In this document: positions 26,301 to 41,300 of the stretch, one piece after another
Layout of the letters: every line of letters begins with the position of its first letter
Position numbering within the stretch: position 1 is the stretch's first letter
Assembly: GCA_034687125.1 (NCBI GenBank)
Contig: JAQGBZ010000140.1
Location: forward strand, 1-64,000
DNA from: Neelides folsomi
Lineage: Eukaryota > Arthropoda > Collembola > Neelipleona > Neelidae
Direction: 5' to 3'
Length of the DNA stretch: 64,000 nucleotides
Notes under the pieces: model-generated
What the model was told of the DNA's origin: nothing
Databases searched by the model: none
Seen by the model: the letters and a program-made list of their open reading frames with translations, nothing else
Program-made: the position numbers and the translations under genes

Positions 26301-29300
26301 GCTTCAGCTTCAGCTTCTGTTTCGCTCGAGTTCTTTATTTACATACTGGACATACATAATATCTGAAGATCCTTTAAATGTATTTACACGTGAGTTTTAC
26401 TCAAAGCTTGACGTAATATTCGCTTGATGGACGATGTGTACTCTATTTTCTGTTTTCTATTTACACAGGCATAGAGATGCGTTGGAAAAAGTGAGAAAAA
26501 TTTCCCTGTTAGTGATGTAGATAATAAGTTGTTACATAGATAAATATACATTGGTACTAAATAACTACATAATACTTATGCGTACATATTTATAATATAC
26601 ATACCACATACGAGTATTTACAAGAGGCATAGTGGAAGTCGGGAGGAGAGTGAAATGAGACACGTTCTTTGAACTTCCTATTGTTTCTATCCCTTGAGGA
26701 AAAAGCCACCAGTACCTTTGTATCCTTTCTGCTTTACATCTCACAGACTCACTCAGCTTGATTCTCTTTTTTCAAATTACACTTTTACATATAGAAGAAA
26801 AAGAAGAGTGATGCATATAACACGTCCCGAAAGTATTTGTATTTACATTGTTTAAGTGGAACCTGCACGAGGATATGCGTTGTCTACTTGCTAGATTGAA
26901 GAATTGAATCCTAACTTTTTCTCCCCTGACGAAATTACATTGAGTTCTATTTTCTATCTCCTCTTTGAAGATCTAATGATTTTTTTACCATTATTTCGGT
27001 CGGCATTCTGTCTTTAATCACAAACCCTCGTCTCGCATTTGAGGTGAAGGAGCGGAGAATCTCCAAATGAATTTCCCCTTCTGCCTCTCACTCCTTCCAT
27101 CTAATTGAGCTCATAAACATAAATTAAAGTGGATTGAAATGAACGCATTCATGTGGAAGTTAAATGTAGGCGGGAGATGAAAGACTCCCCTTTATTCCTT
27201 TTCTCAATATGGAAGTCAAACTCAAGTTTTTAGTGGATTGAAGGAAGATTTTAATGTTGGCAAAAATAAAGAAACGGGATTAAAGAGCAAGAGCTGGTGA
27301 ACTTTGGTGATGCGAGAAGGAGATGTTGCTCGACTATAATTAAATCAGTTTCTCCGATAGCGATAAGAGCACTACTGGCTATAAAGACAAGGGAAAAGAA
27401 TTAGAAGAATCGTGAGGATTGAAACAATTAAAATAACTTCCCTCTCTTTTTGGATCGAAGGATAGCATGGGCAAATGGAGGATCATTTATTGTGGTTGGT
27501 TCAATGAGTGAAATTCTGGAGTGATCTATTCGAGGTCACTTTCTACGACAAGAACCTCCATGAAGGTAATGGAAGATTTATACTCCGAACATCGATTCTA
27601 AACTCTAAACTTATTGCCATCTTCCCTAAACTCTTGGCCCATTTGGTGAAGGGCTGACTATATAGGTTTAGATTTGATAGAACTGATAATAACTTTCCGC
27701 TTTATTCTCATCTTGAGATTGAGTTTAAAGGTTGGGTGGAAGTTAAAAGGGTTCTTTACATTAGAATGTGGTCACATAAGAGCTCCGAGGATTCCTCTGT
27801 TGAGATTATCAGAATTTGGAAGGGTTAGAGTAATGCGGCGGATTCTATCACGAGCCAAGCCATTGTTGTTCTTCATCTTGGTTTCCCAATTGACATAGTC
27901 GAGCCGTCTGTGAGGGAGATGAATGTTGTCTCGAAGTATTTGAGTGGAACCCGTGGAAATTCCACAGGAGAGTCCAAATATAAGCGTCATTGCCAACCGT
28001 GTTACTCGTGTACACTTGATGCGTGTATGGGTACGGGCAGCCGGGAGCTTATTGTGGACCAAGATTGGCATGGGAAGAGGATGGATTTGCTAATGGGATT
28101 TGAGCCGGAACTGAAACGAAAAGGACGAGCAAAAGACCGAACTGAATGAAACCGAGCTCTATTTGCTGGGGAATCCATCATTAATTCAACACACCTTTGA
28201 TCCTTGCCAAAGCCAATAGTCACCCTGGCCGAATGACTTCTAAATGGAAGTTTGGACGGTAGGGGTAAAAAATCGAGCTGTATAGGAACGGCATGAATGA
28301 TGCGAAGGCGACTTGGTTGTTCCATTATTCATCGTATCGATTACTCTCTATAATATTTTCACCTTTCACTCCAACCTTGCCTTTCCATATCCGCTTTTCT
28401 CTTTAGCAATTTTTGAACGATAAAAGAGCAGAGGGAAATTTTATTGATCTTATGTTAAGATGATTAGGGCAAGTTTGCACCAACTGTGAGAAAATTTGGA
28501 TTGTGATCACAGAGGAGGGAAGTGTTTGGTATTTGGTTTCAATGAGAGGAACATGACAATAAGCCGTAGTGAGGTATTAAATGAGGATTTAATTTGTGCT
28601 TCAGTTCTAGGTTAAGATCCGATTTCTTCTGCTTACCCCTCCATTCAAATGCATTTATCAACATCATGTGTGGTGATGGAAAATGCGGAAAAGGCGTTCC
28701 TCTTCAAACCCTATGGTATTATGAATAGGAAACGTCTGAGACGATTCTTTATCATTGCTGTAGGCCAAGTTCTTTGAGTTCTCATTTTAATACCAAGTAG
28801 GAGCCCAAAGGCACAGGCGAGCAGTAAAACATTTATCATATTAACTCTACTTTTTTTATAATCTCTATAACCCTCGTGTTGAGAGTATTCTACTGACACC
28901 TGAAAATTTTTTTAAATACGCATTCAGAGACGCATACGAAGTTACTATGAGTTAGCGAAAGTTCACACTTTCTAAGAGTCATTTCATCTGTAGAGAGGAG
29001 GATGAATGGTGCTTGAGTTTTTGGACCGACAGTGCTGAGGATAATGAGCCGGTGTGTTGGACCAAAGCATAGCCACTTCATCAAGAGGGTTTCAATTCGC
29101 TCTTTAGACGAGTCCTAGGATATTATTAGGATTATTGGTAATGGAACTTTTGCGTGAGTGATTGAAGCAACTTTAGCTTTTCTCAATTGGCACCTTTTAA
29201 TCTTTTATGTCTCCTCAGAGGTTAACTCCCATTTAATCTTCTTCCATTCTACCTCTGCACAATGGGGCCACGTAGGAAGAATGTATGGATGGAGTCAAGA

Positions 29301-32300
29301 TTGGAAGCTCACATTTAAATCAAACGCTTGACTTCTTCTCTTGACTCGTGACGTGGAGGAATAATAAGCTTTCTCTCCTGTTTGAGCCTCCAAGTCGAGG
29401 GAGCAATCTGACATTTGATCTAAAGTTAAGCCAAAGGAAAACAAAGGTCGAATCTCAGAATGAGTATAAAGATAGTTTTATGTTGTGAGTCTACTACATA
29501 AAGGAATCAAAGGAAATTCAACTCTTTGACCGACGACCCTTGGAAATGGCCAGTTGGACCGTTAGGACGGAACTAACAAAATGGCATTATAAATATGTAT
29601 AGGATGGTTTGAAAGATCCATACTCGGGATAGTTTAATAGTAGGAAATAAATATAAGCTTGGGTCTAAAAAGACACTTGAATAGTAAGAGTACAAAGGAA
29701 GATTCATTTCATCCTTCATCTTCATTCTTTCAACATCTGAAGGATGAAGATATATGCAAAGTTCAATATAAGGAGGAGAACAATGAGAGATGAACATGAA
29801 AGCTGGGTTTATAAATGTTGCTTATTTTACGATTCGGCATGGGGCCTCGCGAAAGAATTCCAATTGAATACCTGTGTAGTCTCACTCTCAGAGCCCACAC
29901 GTTGAGTTACGGATTCGTTTAATTATTTTGACCTTTATTTCTCCGTGGGCGAGGTAAGTAAATAAGTTGTACACGGAGGGATAGCTAATGGCATATTTTA
30001 GCTAGAGTTATATACTTCACCTCATCTGCACATAGGTTAGCCACATAAGGATGACAATAATTTTCTCTCTTTTTTTCATTTATCATTTCCTTCTTCGCCA
30101 CAATGTGAATAATGGAGTCTGATTGTGCGGATATGAAGAGACATTTGTATAGGTATGAGGACAGGCGTGGCCCGCAAATAGCAATGCAAAGATGAATTGA
30201 ACTTATTTTAAACTCCATAAATGACAGTTGAAGTCTCTTGGAAATTTACCTCCCGGCATAACCGTGTGTTTAATACGATTCCTCACTCGATCATTTAATT
30301 CTATGCACTTCATTCTGATTTTGATATGTTACTCATTAAAGGGTTGTGTTGATCGGGTCCAATTTTTAAATAACAATCTCATTTTATCGTTCTCTTGCTC
30401 CTAAATTGGAAAGTGAAATTATAATGTCCCTTTTCAATTTTAATATTTAATAATAATGGGAAGAAAAGTTTAATTTATCTGGCTTCTGAATTTAAACCGT
30501 CACGATGAAAAAAAAGATTTCATGTCGAATTGACAAATTAAAGTTATATTCATAAACTTGACCTTCCTTTCTGACTATTAATTTTCACAGGATAAATAAA
30601 TATATGCATGTTATGCATATGAAAAAGTTGCTGAATGCAAAGCACGAATGGAAATCTTTACAATACAATTTTAAGATCTGTTGAGTTGAGCTTAAAGTTT
30701 TAATGAAGGATTACTCACTGTGAAAATTCATAAGTACTAGTAAAAACATATGCTAATTTTTTTATGTTATTATTACCCGAACACATTTCTTTAATGCGAG
30801 GGGGTTTAATGCTCACAGTGGCTCATAGTCACATACAGTACCTCTATAGATCTAGATACACGCTATTATTTAATAAAAAAGAAATTTGAAATTTAATTGC
30901 AATATTTACTATTCATAGAAAACAGTGAGGTATTGTAATGTTACAATTAATACATTTTTTCCTGGGATGATTTTCAACCATGCATTCTTAAAAAATGTGT
31001 CGAAATAAATATAACTTTTTTACCTCTATTATTTATCTAAAAGTCGATAAATCATATTATTATTTTGCTTCTACCTAATTAGAATTTTAGATTTTAAAAG
31101 GTTAGCGCTATTAACAGAAATCGACTTCTAATGGGGTCTTCAAGAGTCAATTTTTCATCCATAAAGGATTCTTATTAGTAAAAGTATGAGATTAAATTAT
31201 AATGCTTCATAAGAGATGCACAAGATAGATTTTTTTGAAATTCAAATTTATAAAGTCTGGAAAGTTTTAGGAACAAACGAGGCTTGAAAGCTCTAAAATT
31301 CATAATGTAAAAAGGATAAAACACTATGATAGTTATTTACAAACTTTGAGGGACATGGAAGCGATATGAAGGGCTGCTTACAAATTGCGCATTAATTTTG
31401 AAACCCAAGTTTGTGTATAAAATTGATGCAAGGATTTGATCTGATGGAATAGCTGAGTCGGATCTCAACTCAATCCTTTCTCGGAAGATTAGATTGATGA
31501 GATGGATAGAAAGAGAAGGGAACTGCTCGGATGATGTATTGGACGAACGAGATGAGTTTAAAAAATATTTTCGGATTAGTCCCTTTAGAGAGGGTTAGGG
31601 AAAATACACCTGAGGGATTTGCAAAAGAGAGTCTGCACATCAACATATGGCACTAAAGGTCTGGAGCTACTATACTATACATATAAAGCCTCTTCAGCGA
31701 TGAATCTTTTCAATTCAAGATTAGACACGGAATTTCCTTCCATGTTTTTCCCATAAACTTCCTACTCCACTCGGCGCGACTTCTCCCGATTTTATTTTCA
31801 ATTCTCTTTTCCTTTAATGGCAGTTTTGAATTTTCCATAAGGAGAAAGGACATTACGAAGCACTTCAATTTCCCTATTATAAATTCAATTGTGCAAAGAA
31901 AGTCGAAAGTCGTCACTATTTGCTAAAATTACAAAAGCCTTTACCAATATAAATATTGTATAACATATTTTATGTGTATTCAATGTGTCAATTTATTCGT
32001 ACTTTCTTTACTGTAGTTTGAAAAATTATCGGAGATTTGAAGTTTGGTTTTACATTTATATTTTCCTTTCCAATTTTGTGAAAGCGTTTTCTCATGCAAA
32101 AATGAAAGTCATTTGAATATTGTCTGCCCACTTGTTCCTTTATTTAAAAATCGATGAATTCACTCTGGTTAATGATTTTTATTATTTTTCTCACGTCCAA
32201 AACATGATGAATCACTCTTCTATAAATTCAAATAGGTTTCATTGGAACAGTTTAATCGATTTTTCTAGTAGTTGCAAGATTGTATGCAAAAACAATTTTC

Positions 32301-35300
32301 AATCTCTTATATTTTTTGGTGGAGCTTGAAGAAGTTTGAAGGAGCAATAACGAGCTCAACAATTTTTACTTTCCTTACTATAAGTTTTCCAATTAATGTT
32401 AAAGTCAAGATTTAACGAATTGGGCATTTGTTCAGCGTAGTAGGGTGAATGGGGGAAAAGAACAAAGAGCTGTACACGAAGCATTAAGTGTGAAAAAGAT
32501 AACACTCTCAACTCTTGTAAGACAAGCTGTGATAATATATTGTTTTAATATAATAAAAACCATCATTTTTCTTTTTCTTTTTTCTTCGATCTAACAAGAG
32601 AACAACACGGAGAAGGGAAAGGATAACAAAAGAAGACAGAATATAAGCTTTCAAATAATAATTCATGTCAAACACTCATCTTCTCAAGTTATAACTGCAA
32701 GGATTTAAGGTACTAGAGGTGTTAAATAGACTCCGTTATAACGCTATATTAAGTATCACAATCTAATGCAAACATATGCAATGTCATTTTTAAAAGTTGA
32801 ACAGAATGTTCAAAAGTGAAATACAGGTAGGTTTCATACTTTGGATACCCACTGTATGCAGGTAGGTATGTATGGTATTTATGGTATTTATGCATATATG
32901 GGTACATATTATTAGTATTTACATATTTTTTAAATATGTGCCATATACATAAAATGTAACGAAGCTAAGAAAATTGAATGCAAAATCCATTTTTCAATTC
33001 CATTAAAGCATGGGTAAAAATTGATTATTGATAAAAGTTAAATGAAGCTTGCTGTTTCATAATATAATATTTATGCATTAGGGGAAAAATGTGATGTGAA
33101 TAAACTTTAAAGTGAAAAGTTTTCAAGGGAAATATTTTATTGATCTGAAGGCGAAAATGTATTCAAGAGTAGGAGAAAAAGAAATCCATTATTTTCAATG
33201 ATGTAAAGTGGCTTTCACATCTCCTTTATTCATTATTTTCCCTCTGAATGGGTCTCAGTTGGCCAATAAATAAAAATATTACCCAAGATGACTCTCAAAC
33301 TTTAAATTACTCTCGACATTTCGTTAATTTAATTCCATTTTGTCAAAAGTGTGGCGTACTTTTCCTATAATTTGTTTAAGATTTTTCATTAGATATCTTC
33401 TATGTATATACACATTATAGTGTTACATTATACATTACTTAAAATAAATAAGTACAAGGATTTTTTCTGCTCATTTTTTCTCTTTTCCGACGTTGGATGT
33501 TTTAACTTTGTTATTATTGTAATAAATAAAAGTAAACGTGAGCAATATTCATCAATGCTGATGTTTTTAAAGGAAATTGGAATAATCAACATTAGAGAAT
33601 AATGTTTTCGGGTATCTTGAAGTAAATGTAATTTCTATATTTAGGGCATTGGGAGGTTCGAAAGTTGGAAAGGTCGAGGGATCGAGAAGGGAATTAGATT
33701 GAGGTGGCGATTCTCGTCTTGATATGGCTCACTGAGGAAATGGTGGTGATTTGGCTTGGCGTGGCCAACAACAACGGGTTGGCTTTGTCTTCCTCATCAT
33801 CATTATCATCAAGGGAGTCGGGTGTGGAGAGTGGCAGGATGGAAGAATCTGGATGGGCGAAGGAGAGATACGACCATTTCCCAAGGCACAGCAGGCGGAT
33901 AAATTGTCTCGTCTTAATGTAATGGCTCACAGCTCCTGGCGGCTTTCTAAGCCCAACGACACGACACTGATCCACTTTCCTCCAATATCCTCCTCGATCT
34001 CAATCGCAAAGACTCGCCTTTGTCTCCCAAATGATATAAATACTCTTTTTAGACCTTCTAGGAATTTTCATCAATTTCCATACCTTCCCATGTCTTATCT
34101 CAAAGCATCTCATTTGCTCCGCCTTTAATTTCTGAGGGAAAAGAAAATTGGACGAGTTTCATCTATTCTTTTACATTTTCTTATCTCATAATGTAATTTG
34201 GAAATTCATTTCTACCGAATCTTCCTGCTCTATTTTCTAAGCCAATTCGACTCTTCAAAGTTCATTATTTCTTTCTCCTGATTTATTTTTAATCAAGCTA
34301 AAAACTTTGAAATAGGCTTATAAACTTATGCATACCGAATCATAAATTATGCGCATTAGTAACTTTAATTTGGATTTTATATAAAATATATCAAATACTA
34401 GATTAAGTATTAATACTTTAAAGGATTTAATTGAACATAGCAGAAACTTTGTCATTCATTTAACATTAGGTATATTAAAAGTTAGAAATAATAATGAAAA
34501 TTAATTTATTTAACTCAAACTTTATTAGTACGAGTATTATGTAAATTCGTATTATCATGAAGAATAAACAGTCTGGTTTAATTGTCTATGAACATCCATA
34601 AACCTCAAATTTGAAGCCTCAAATATCTCATTTGAATAGTTTTTAATAATATTATTAATCCTATTTAGGGTTCTTATGAATTTATTTTGATCTCAAGTGT
34701 TGAAGAAATTCTGTATAAAATTCATGAAATTCAATCACGTATATTTGTGCAACTTACAATGAAGGAGCGAAGGATCAAAATAGAGTTATAAAGGTTGAGC
34801 TTCTAATAATGAATTTGATTTGATTTAAATAGGCCAAATTGGAGACAAAGGCCCTAAAAGCGAAACGCCCTGGATTCACCGACGAGCGATACAATGAGAC
34901 CTCTTATTTCGTCGAAAATGGTGAGTATGCTTATACACACATAAATAAATACCAAGTCGAAAATCATGAAATTCAATTCACTCTCTTTCCAATTTAATTC
35001 CCGGGGAAGCTGACTCCTCATGTATTTAATTATTAACCTCGGGCGACCAACCGGCACAAACCACTCAAGTTCATCTGTCTCCCTATTAATTCTTTAATTA
35101 ACTTCGTTTTCATCTTCCGGAATTCAGACCTAAAGATGATTTTACTATCAAAACAAACCCTTTACGTTTGTGAATTTCCTTTATATCAATACTTGTCAGT
35201 ATATAGAGAGCTGTTGACACAGTTAAAGGATAATTTTAAATGCGTTAATATTTACAATTGGGATTAATTAAGTACATGAATCAAAGAATGTATTTGGTTT

Positions 35301-38300
35301 CAATTTAGAATTAAATGCAAACTTTGACATTTATTTTTATGTAAATTCAGTAGGGGATAGGATAAATTATGGATACGATAATTAAATTTACATACTAAGT
35401 TTTCAAATTCTTCCTGATTCAACCAAAATATTTACAAAGCACGTGTTGTTGTGAATATTTGGTATATCCACAATCTACTTTTAATGAATGTGCCTTTTAG
35501 AGAATTTTGTAAGTCCTTATATAGGTATTGTAATGAATATATTGATAGCATGGGGAGTATCGAAAAAGAATTTTACCTACTTTGAGACCTTTGCCCTTAG
35601 CTTAACTTTGCCTAAGTGCTAAAGAGACTTTAGACAGATAATTTAAAATTAAGTTGGTTGTTCTAAAATTGCTTTCTAAGCTGTACCAAATGGCGGAGAT
35701 CTTTCTATCGAATTTCATGTGAATTAAAGATTCAAAAAGTGGATTCACTTTCTACTTTTGATCTAATTTGGAAAAAAGTTTTTCTATTGTACGAATTCAA
35801 CTTAGGGATGGAGAGTGATGTTTCTTTTGGCTCTCTAAGGACTTCAAAAACTCAGTGTTCTCCACTTTCCCTCTATTCCATGATTCTTCGAAGAAAAATG
35901 GCATTTTCTCTTAAATTTCCAAGAGTCTAAGAGTGACTAATGATCATCCATGCACGAGTTGGACTTGAGAAGAGACTCACTATATAAGAGCTTTATGTAT
36001 TAAACTATCTGTATGTATGTATATAATGTATTGAATTTTTATATTTGAGAATTCAGTCTCTTCTCATGGATGACCTAACTTCTTTTATCCAGCTTAAAGT
36101 TATCCTTTTATTCTGACTTGAAAGTATGCGAGGAAGCTATAGAATTCCCCGTTTCTCAAATATTCTCGAACATCAGCTCTGTTTGCTGGGTTTTATAAAC
36201 ACACATTTATTACCGCTTTATGGGAACCTTTTCCTGTTTTTAGCTTATCTTAAAGCCGATTATAGTGTACATAGCTAAGTACACCAGATTAGGTTTTAAG
36301 TAAGGTTGTGACGCAAAGGAAAAGAAGATGCAAAAAATGCCAATATCTCATTGTCTTGTCTGAGTACTCTGTAAAGAGAAATTTGTATGGACGAGCGTCG
36401 CTGCATTATAATTTCACGATTACATACCCAATTATTATGCATGGAATATTATGCATGGAGCGCATATTGAATTTGACTATCACATTTTCGATTCTTTTAT
36501 TTTATAAGAAGCTAACCTGAACAGATTTGGCCAAACTTCACCGTGAAATTTTAAATTGCATTGGGAGGGAGTTTGGAAAAACAATGAAGGGTGATTTATA
36601 TTTGGTTATATAGCCTTGTGCTTCTTCAAGTCTTTCAATCAATTTGTTAACTGAAACAAGGGGATATAAATATGGTGGTTTCCTATAAAGGATTTAGGGA
36701 AATTTTCAATGTGGTTTTATAGTATGTAATTGGACTCAACGCCCCAAGGGAGCTTTAATGTCTGTCTTCCCCTTTTTTAAAAAGGATTTGGGCAATGCTA
36801 TTACATAACATGTTATATTTAAGACCCAAATGTGAGTTATTTAGTAAGGATAAATAGTAAAGAATTGAAATGGGGATATTTGCTCTCTTGTGTTCTCTCC
36901 AAGTTTCTTCTCATATTGAACAAAAGTTGAAGAAATGTTGAAAGAAACTGATCAACTAATGATACAGTAAACTTGAATTCAATTATGATTGAATAGAAAT
37001 TTATTCAAAATATCTTTTCCTATTCCTCTTTGACTCTTTAGTTAAATGTCTTATATTGTATTAGAATTCATAATGAATCTCAATTGTTATTTATGCGATT
37101 ACTTATTAAATAATAATGTATTCTCAGTGTAACTAAAAATTACCATTACTCAATTATGCCTATTCTTGGGCCCCGATAAAAAATAGTGTTGTTTAACATT
37201 CCGCTGAAAGTCCTATTTATTTTCTATTATGAGAATTTGCATTTTCAATTTATCTCTTTCAACTTTTGCCAACAGATTTTTTAAAATTGCATACCTACCC
37301 AAGTTTAAATGTACCTATTATTTAATATTCGGTTTACTCTCTTGAATTCATGTTGCATATATTTTATTATTTCAGTCTCAAATGTTGAAACTCCACTGCG
37401 GGTTATTGACAAATCAATTCATATGGGGTCGCAGTCGCGTGTTTCGTTTTTCCTACTTACTTTTAGTTGGAACGGAATGCTCTTGTATTTTCCTGAATTG
37501 ATAATATACAGATAAACATTCCGACTTATCCGCTAACTCATGATATTGAAAATTCTTTCCACATATTATTCTAATCAGGAAACAAGATCTCTTTTCTTAC
37601 TTTCTCTGCTTCCAAACTGCCCACTCCAAATCCCTTCCTAGGATATCCAAATGCTCGAAATTCACTTCCTTCTCCGACTATCGGGAACTTCATTTCCCCC
37701 AGTATAATCTCAATCATCCGAGTGGAAACTTAATAATGAAATTCAAAATGCGAAGCATGAAGAGAAATGTTAAGGACCAGGAAGTATGGAATAGCCCTCT
37801 GATCGTCGTCTATGATTCCTTCAAAATGAATCTTTATGAATATTTTGCATGACTCGTGGAAAGATTTATTTTAACCTTTCACTCACATCATATGTTCCAG
37901 AGTTGACACCAGGCTTTTCCAGATTGAATAATATGGTTCATTTTTTCAACTTATCTGCTAATGTGAATTCCATTTGTCGAGATTCCTTCTCAATCAGTCT
38001 TTTTCCGACTTAAATTCATTTACCACACGTCTATTCGCCCTTAATCGGTATTGAAATCCATCACATTTATGTTTCATTTCCTGACGTGAGTTTGGTTATT
38101 TAATAATAAATCAATTTGGGTGAATTGATTAATATGTACGTTAACACTCTCTGTTTGCAGAAATGGATGAGTGATGAAATATTTTATTCATTTCATTACT
38201 CAATTAATTATTAATGATTGATTAATGCTTGAATATTCTATTAGGGGTGTTGAATTTGAGATGAAAATAACGGTTTATCCTCTCTTGATAAAATATTACA

Positions 38301-41300
38301 TTTTTATTCCCTATGAAACTGGAACAAAGAGATCGATAGAGATGAGATTAGTTTTTGTTGAGATTGAGAGAATAACATCATGATAAAATGCGTTCGGATA
38401 TATTGGATAAAAAGCTTTCAACTCGTTCAATCCAAAAGGGACTGTGAGTTCATATCTTTTGAAAGAAGTCATTCACCTGTCACCTGTTGTAGATAGATCA
38501 AATATAAGTAGAATAAATCTGCTATTTATAATTTGAATGCAATTATATTCTAATTACGACGATATTTTTATATAAAGATTCTAAATGGATTAAAAAATTC
38601 ACATTATGGACTTACTTGGATAATTAATTTTTATATAAAATGATTAATGTTTTATATTAAATTTTACGGAATCGTTAAAAAGATAATCTACACAATTCAT
38701 TCTCAATCTTCTATTTCAATTCACAATTATTTCGAAATTAACTAGACGGAAAAACAATGTTTAATTAGATCACATGGACGACTGTGATGATACACATAAG
38801 TAGCTGTAATGATAGGGCATAAAAATATTTGGACCTCTTTCATGACGGTGTAATTAAGAAGAAGGCGACATATAAAATAGACCATAAGCCGTAATCGTAA
38901 TGAATATTTATGTACGAAACTTATATGCTTATTTTTAGAAGTGCATGGGTGTCTCGTAATAAGATACGATAATAGACACCCGAGAAATTTTTTTATCCTC
39001 AAATTCTTCCGAGTCCTTTGGGATGTTTTTATATTTGAAAAGGATACACATTTGAATTTGGCTAAGGCAGTGAGGACCTAATTAGAGTTTCGCTTTACTT
39101 ATTGTCAGACGTGAAAAATCGAGTGATTGAATAGATTCAAATCTTGAGATAAATTAAAAAATTTAATTGGAAATAGTTCCGCAGAATTTCTATTACAATT
39201 TGGTAAGGCTATCGTTCCTTATTCGATTAACTTGATATGTCGGATTTGCTCTGATTTTAAAATGATTAATTAAATAGGAAATTCGATATTTATAAATTCT
39301 TTTGTTAGACTAAACATAACTATGTACAATACATGTAAAATGAATGAACATAAACTTAATCATTATAGCATATTATCAATGTATGTACTTCCTAGTTTAA
39401 AATTTTTACAGTTTGTTTAATTAAATAATGAATCGAGAATACTTTTATTTCTTCTGATGGATTTTGCATTGCCGCCAATTTAAATAAAAACGGGTTAATT
39501 GAACTATGTATATTTAGAGCATTTGCAATTTGGAACATTGAGATTGACTTAAAAGTAGTCACCCGATCTCCTTTAAGAGGGAATATAGAAAGCTTCCGAT
39601 TCGCTCATTAAATATTTCTTTCGACAAACAAGAAGTGACTGAAGTGTGTACCTTCAGATATGTAGGTTTAGTTTTTATACTAAAAAGAGAGCGATTCTCA
39701 AACATCCAACTCAACGTTAGTAATCGTTGTTGGATGGTAAATTGAGAGTTGATGTCGGTTGATGTGTGGTGTAGGTGTTCGGACCTTTTTATATATGAAG
39801 AAGAGGAAAGTGTAGGAAAAGGGAATTTGGCAGAGAAACTCACAGTCAGAAGCTTTTCCTTTTTTTATCATAATTTACTCTGCCATATAGGTAAAAAGTT
39901 GTGCGTGGAGTTATATAGAAAAAAACACTGCCTAGTCATATGGTATAATGTAGTTGTATAGGTCTTGCATCATTATATGCGTATCACCTCGATAGTAATA
40001 TATGTACATATAAATATACGGATATGTAAGATATGGATGTATGTAAGATACTTATGTATATCGTATATCCGTCCATTTAAATAATTGTATTGAATACTTA
40101 TATCCTCATGAAGAGGAAATTGAGGAAAAGAGAGCTAAAGCGATTCACTTGAGTTGAAGAAATACAATATAACTGTAGTGTTATGGAATAAAAGGAGGAT
40201 CTTATTCAATGTCTTTCCTCTATTTATACTATTTGAAAAGGAGTGAAATAGATAAAGACTCTTTCGGTCCTCGTGGAGGAGCAAAGTGTTCTTTTCCCAT
40301 TCCCCTGTTTTTCTAACTTTGTGTATTATCGGTAAAGGAAGCGAAGGGCTATCTGGTACTTGAGTTCATCGAAGGAGGCTGCATCAGTGGGAGCATCTCT
40401 TCTGCATTTTAACCTTAAAAAACCCTCATTCTTATCACATTTGGAAAATAGGGCGGCTTTTGGTCGTGGAGCCTAGAGGCGTCAGCTCGTTTTTAAAGAA
40501 AGTAGATTCACTCGTTCCTCCCTCCAACAGTGCATTCATTTGCTTGGGGCACAAAGGGAAGCTCTTACTAATGCTTTACTCTCTCTCCCTTTCCGCCTGT
40601 TTTTTATTCGGGTTGAAGTTTCTTGCGGAAATTTAATAGAAGAACTGGGAGATCCGTTCCGGTCGGCTCTTTAAGAATTGGGTTTGGAGACTCTCCTTGG
40701 TTTCACTCTTTTTTGCAAGGGTTAGCTAAATCCACGAATTGTTATGAGAGTCATATATGGTACGTGTCTAGTAGTATTTGAGTTTGTATAATCTGAATGT
40801 GAGTAGATATTGAGTATAGGAATTGAGAAGTTTCCAGAGCTTAGTTTTAACTCTCGAGTCAGCAGCTATAGAAAATGAAATTCTGTCAAAAGAACCATTT
40901 GAGATTTCATTCTTCTGCTTGCGGTTTGATTATTGATGATCCATTTGATTTTCTCAATCTTCATTTTATGATTAAGATGGGAATTGGGCGATCTAATTTT
41001 TCACCAAAACCTATTTCTTATAATTTTTTGAATGGTAAAGTAAACCAATTTATTGAACCTGTTATGAGTCTTGGTTAAATTAATTTTTTCTTCATATGAC
41101 ACGAATTATGCTTCAATGAAATGGAACTCAATGATAAATGGATTAAACACATCAATGTAAGTAAAATTCAGCAAAATAGGAATAGAGGGAAATTATGAAA
41201 ATAAAATGTAGAATGTAATGAACATGCATGAAACTTTATGAGCATCATTTTGTGAGTTCGGAATGAAGACAGTCCTCAAAAAAAACGACGACATATCCAA

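Noticed and set aside
27674-28325. Several 74-107 codon ORFs on both strands
   Set aside because: They overlap one another in different frames in a GC-rich patch, with no splice-bounded exon or known motif.
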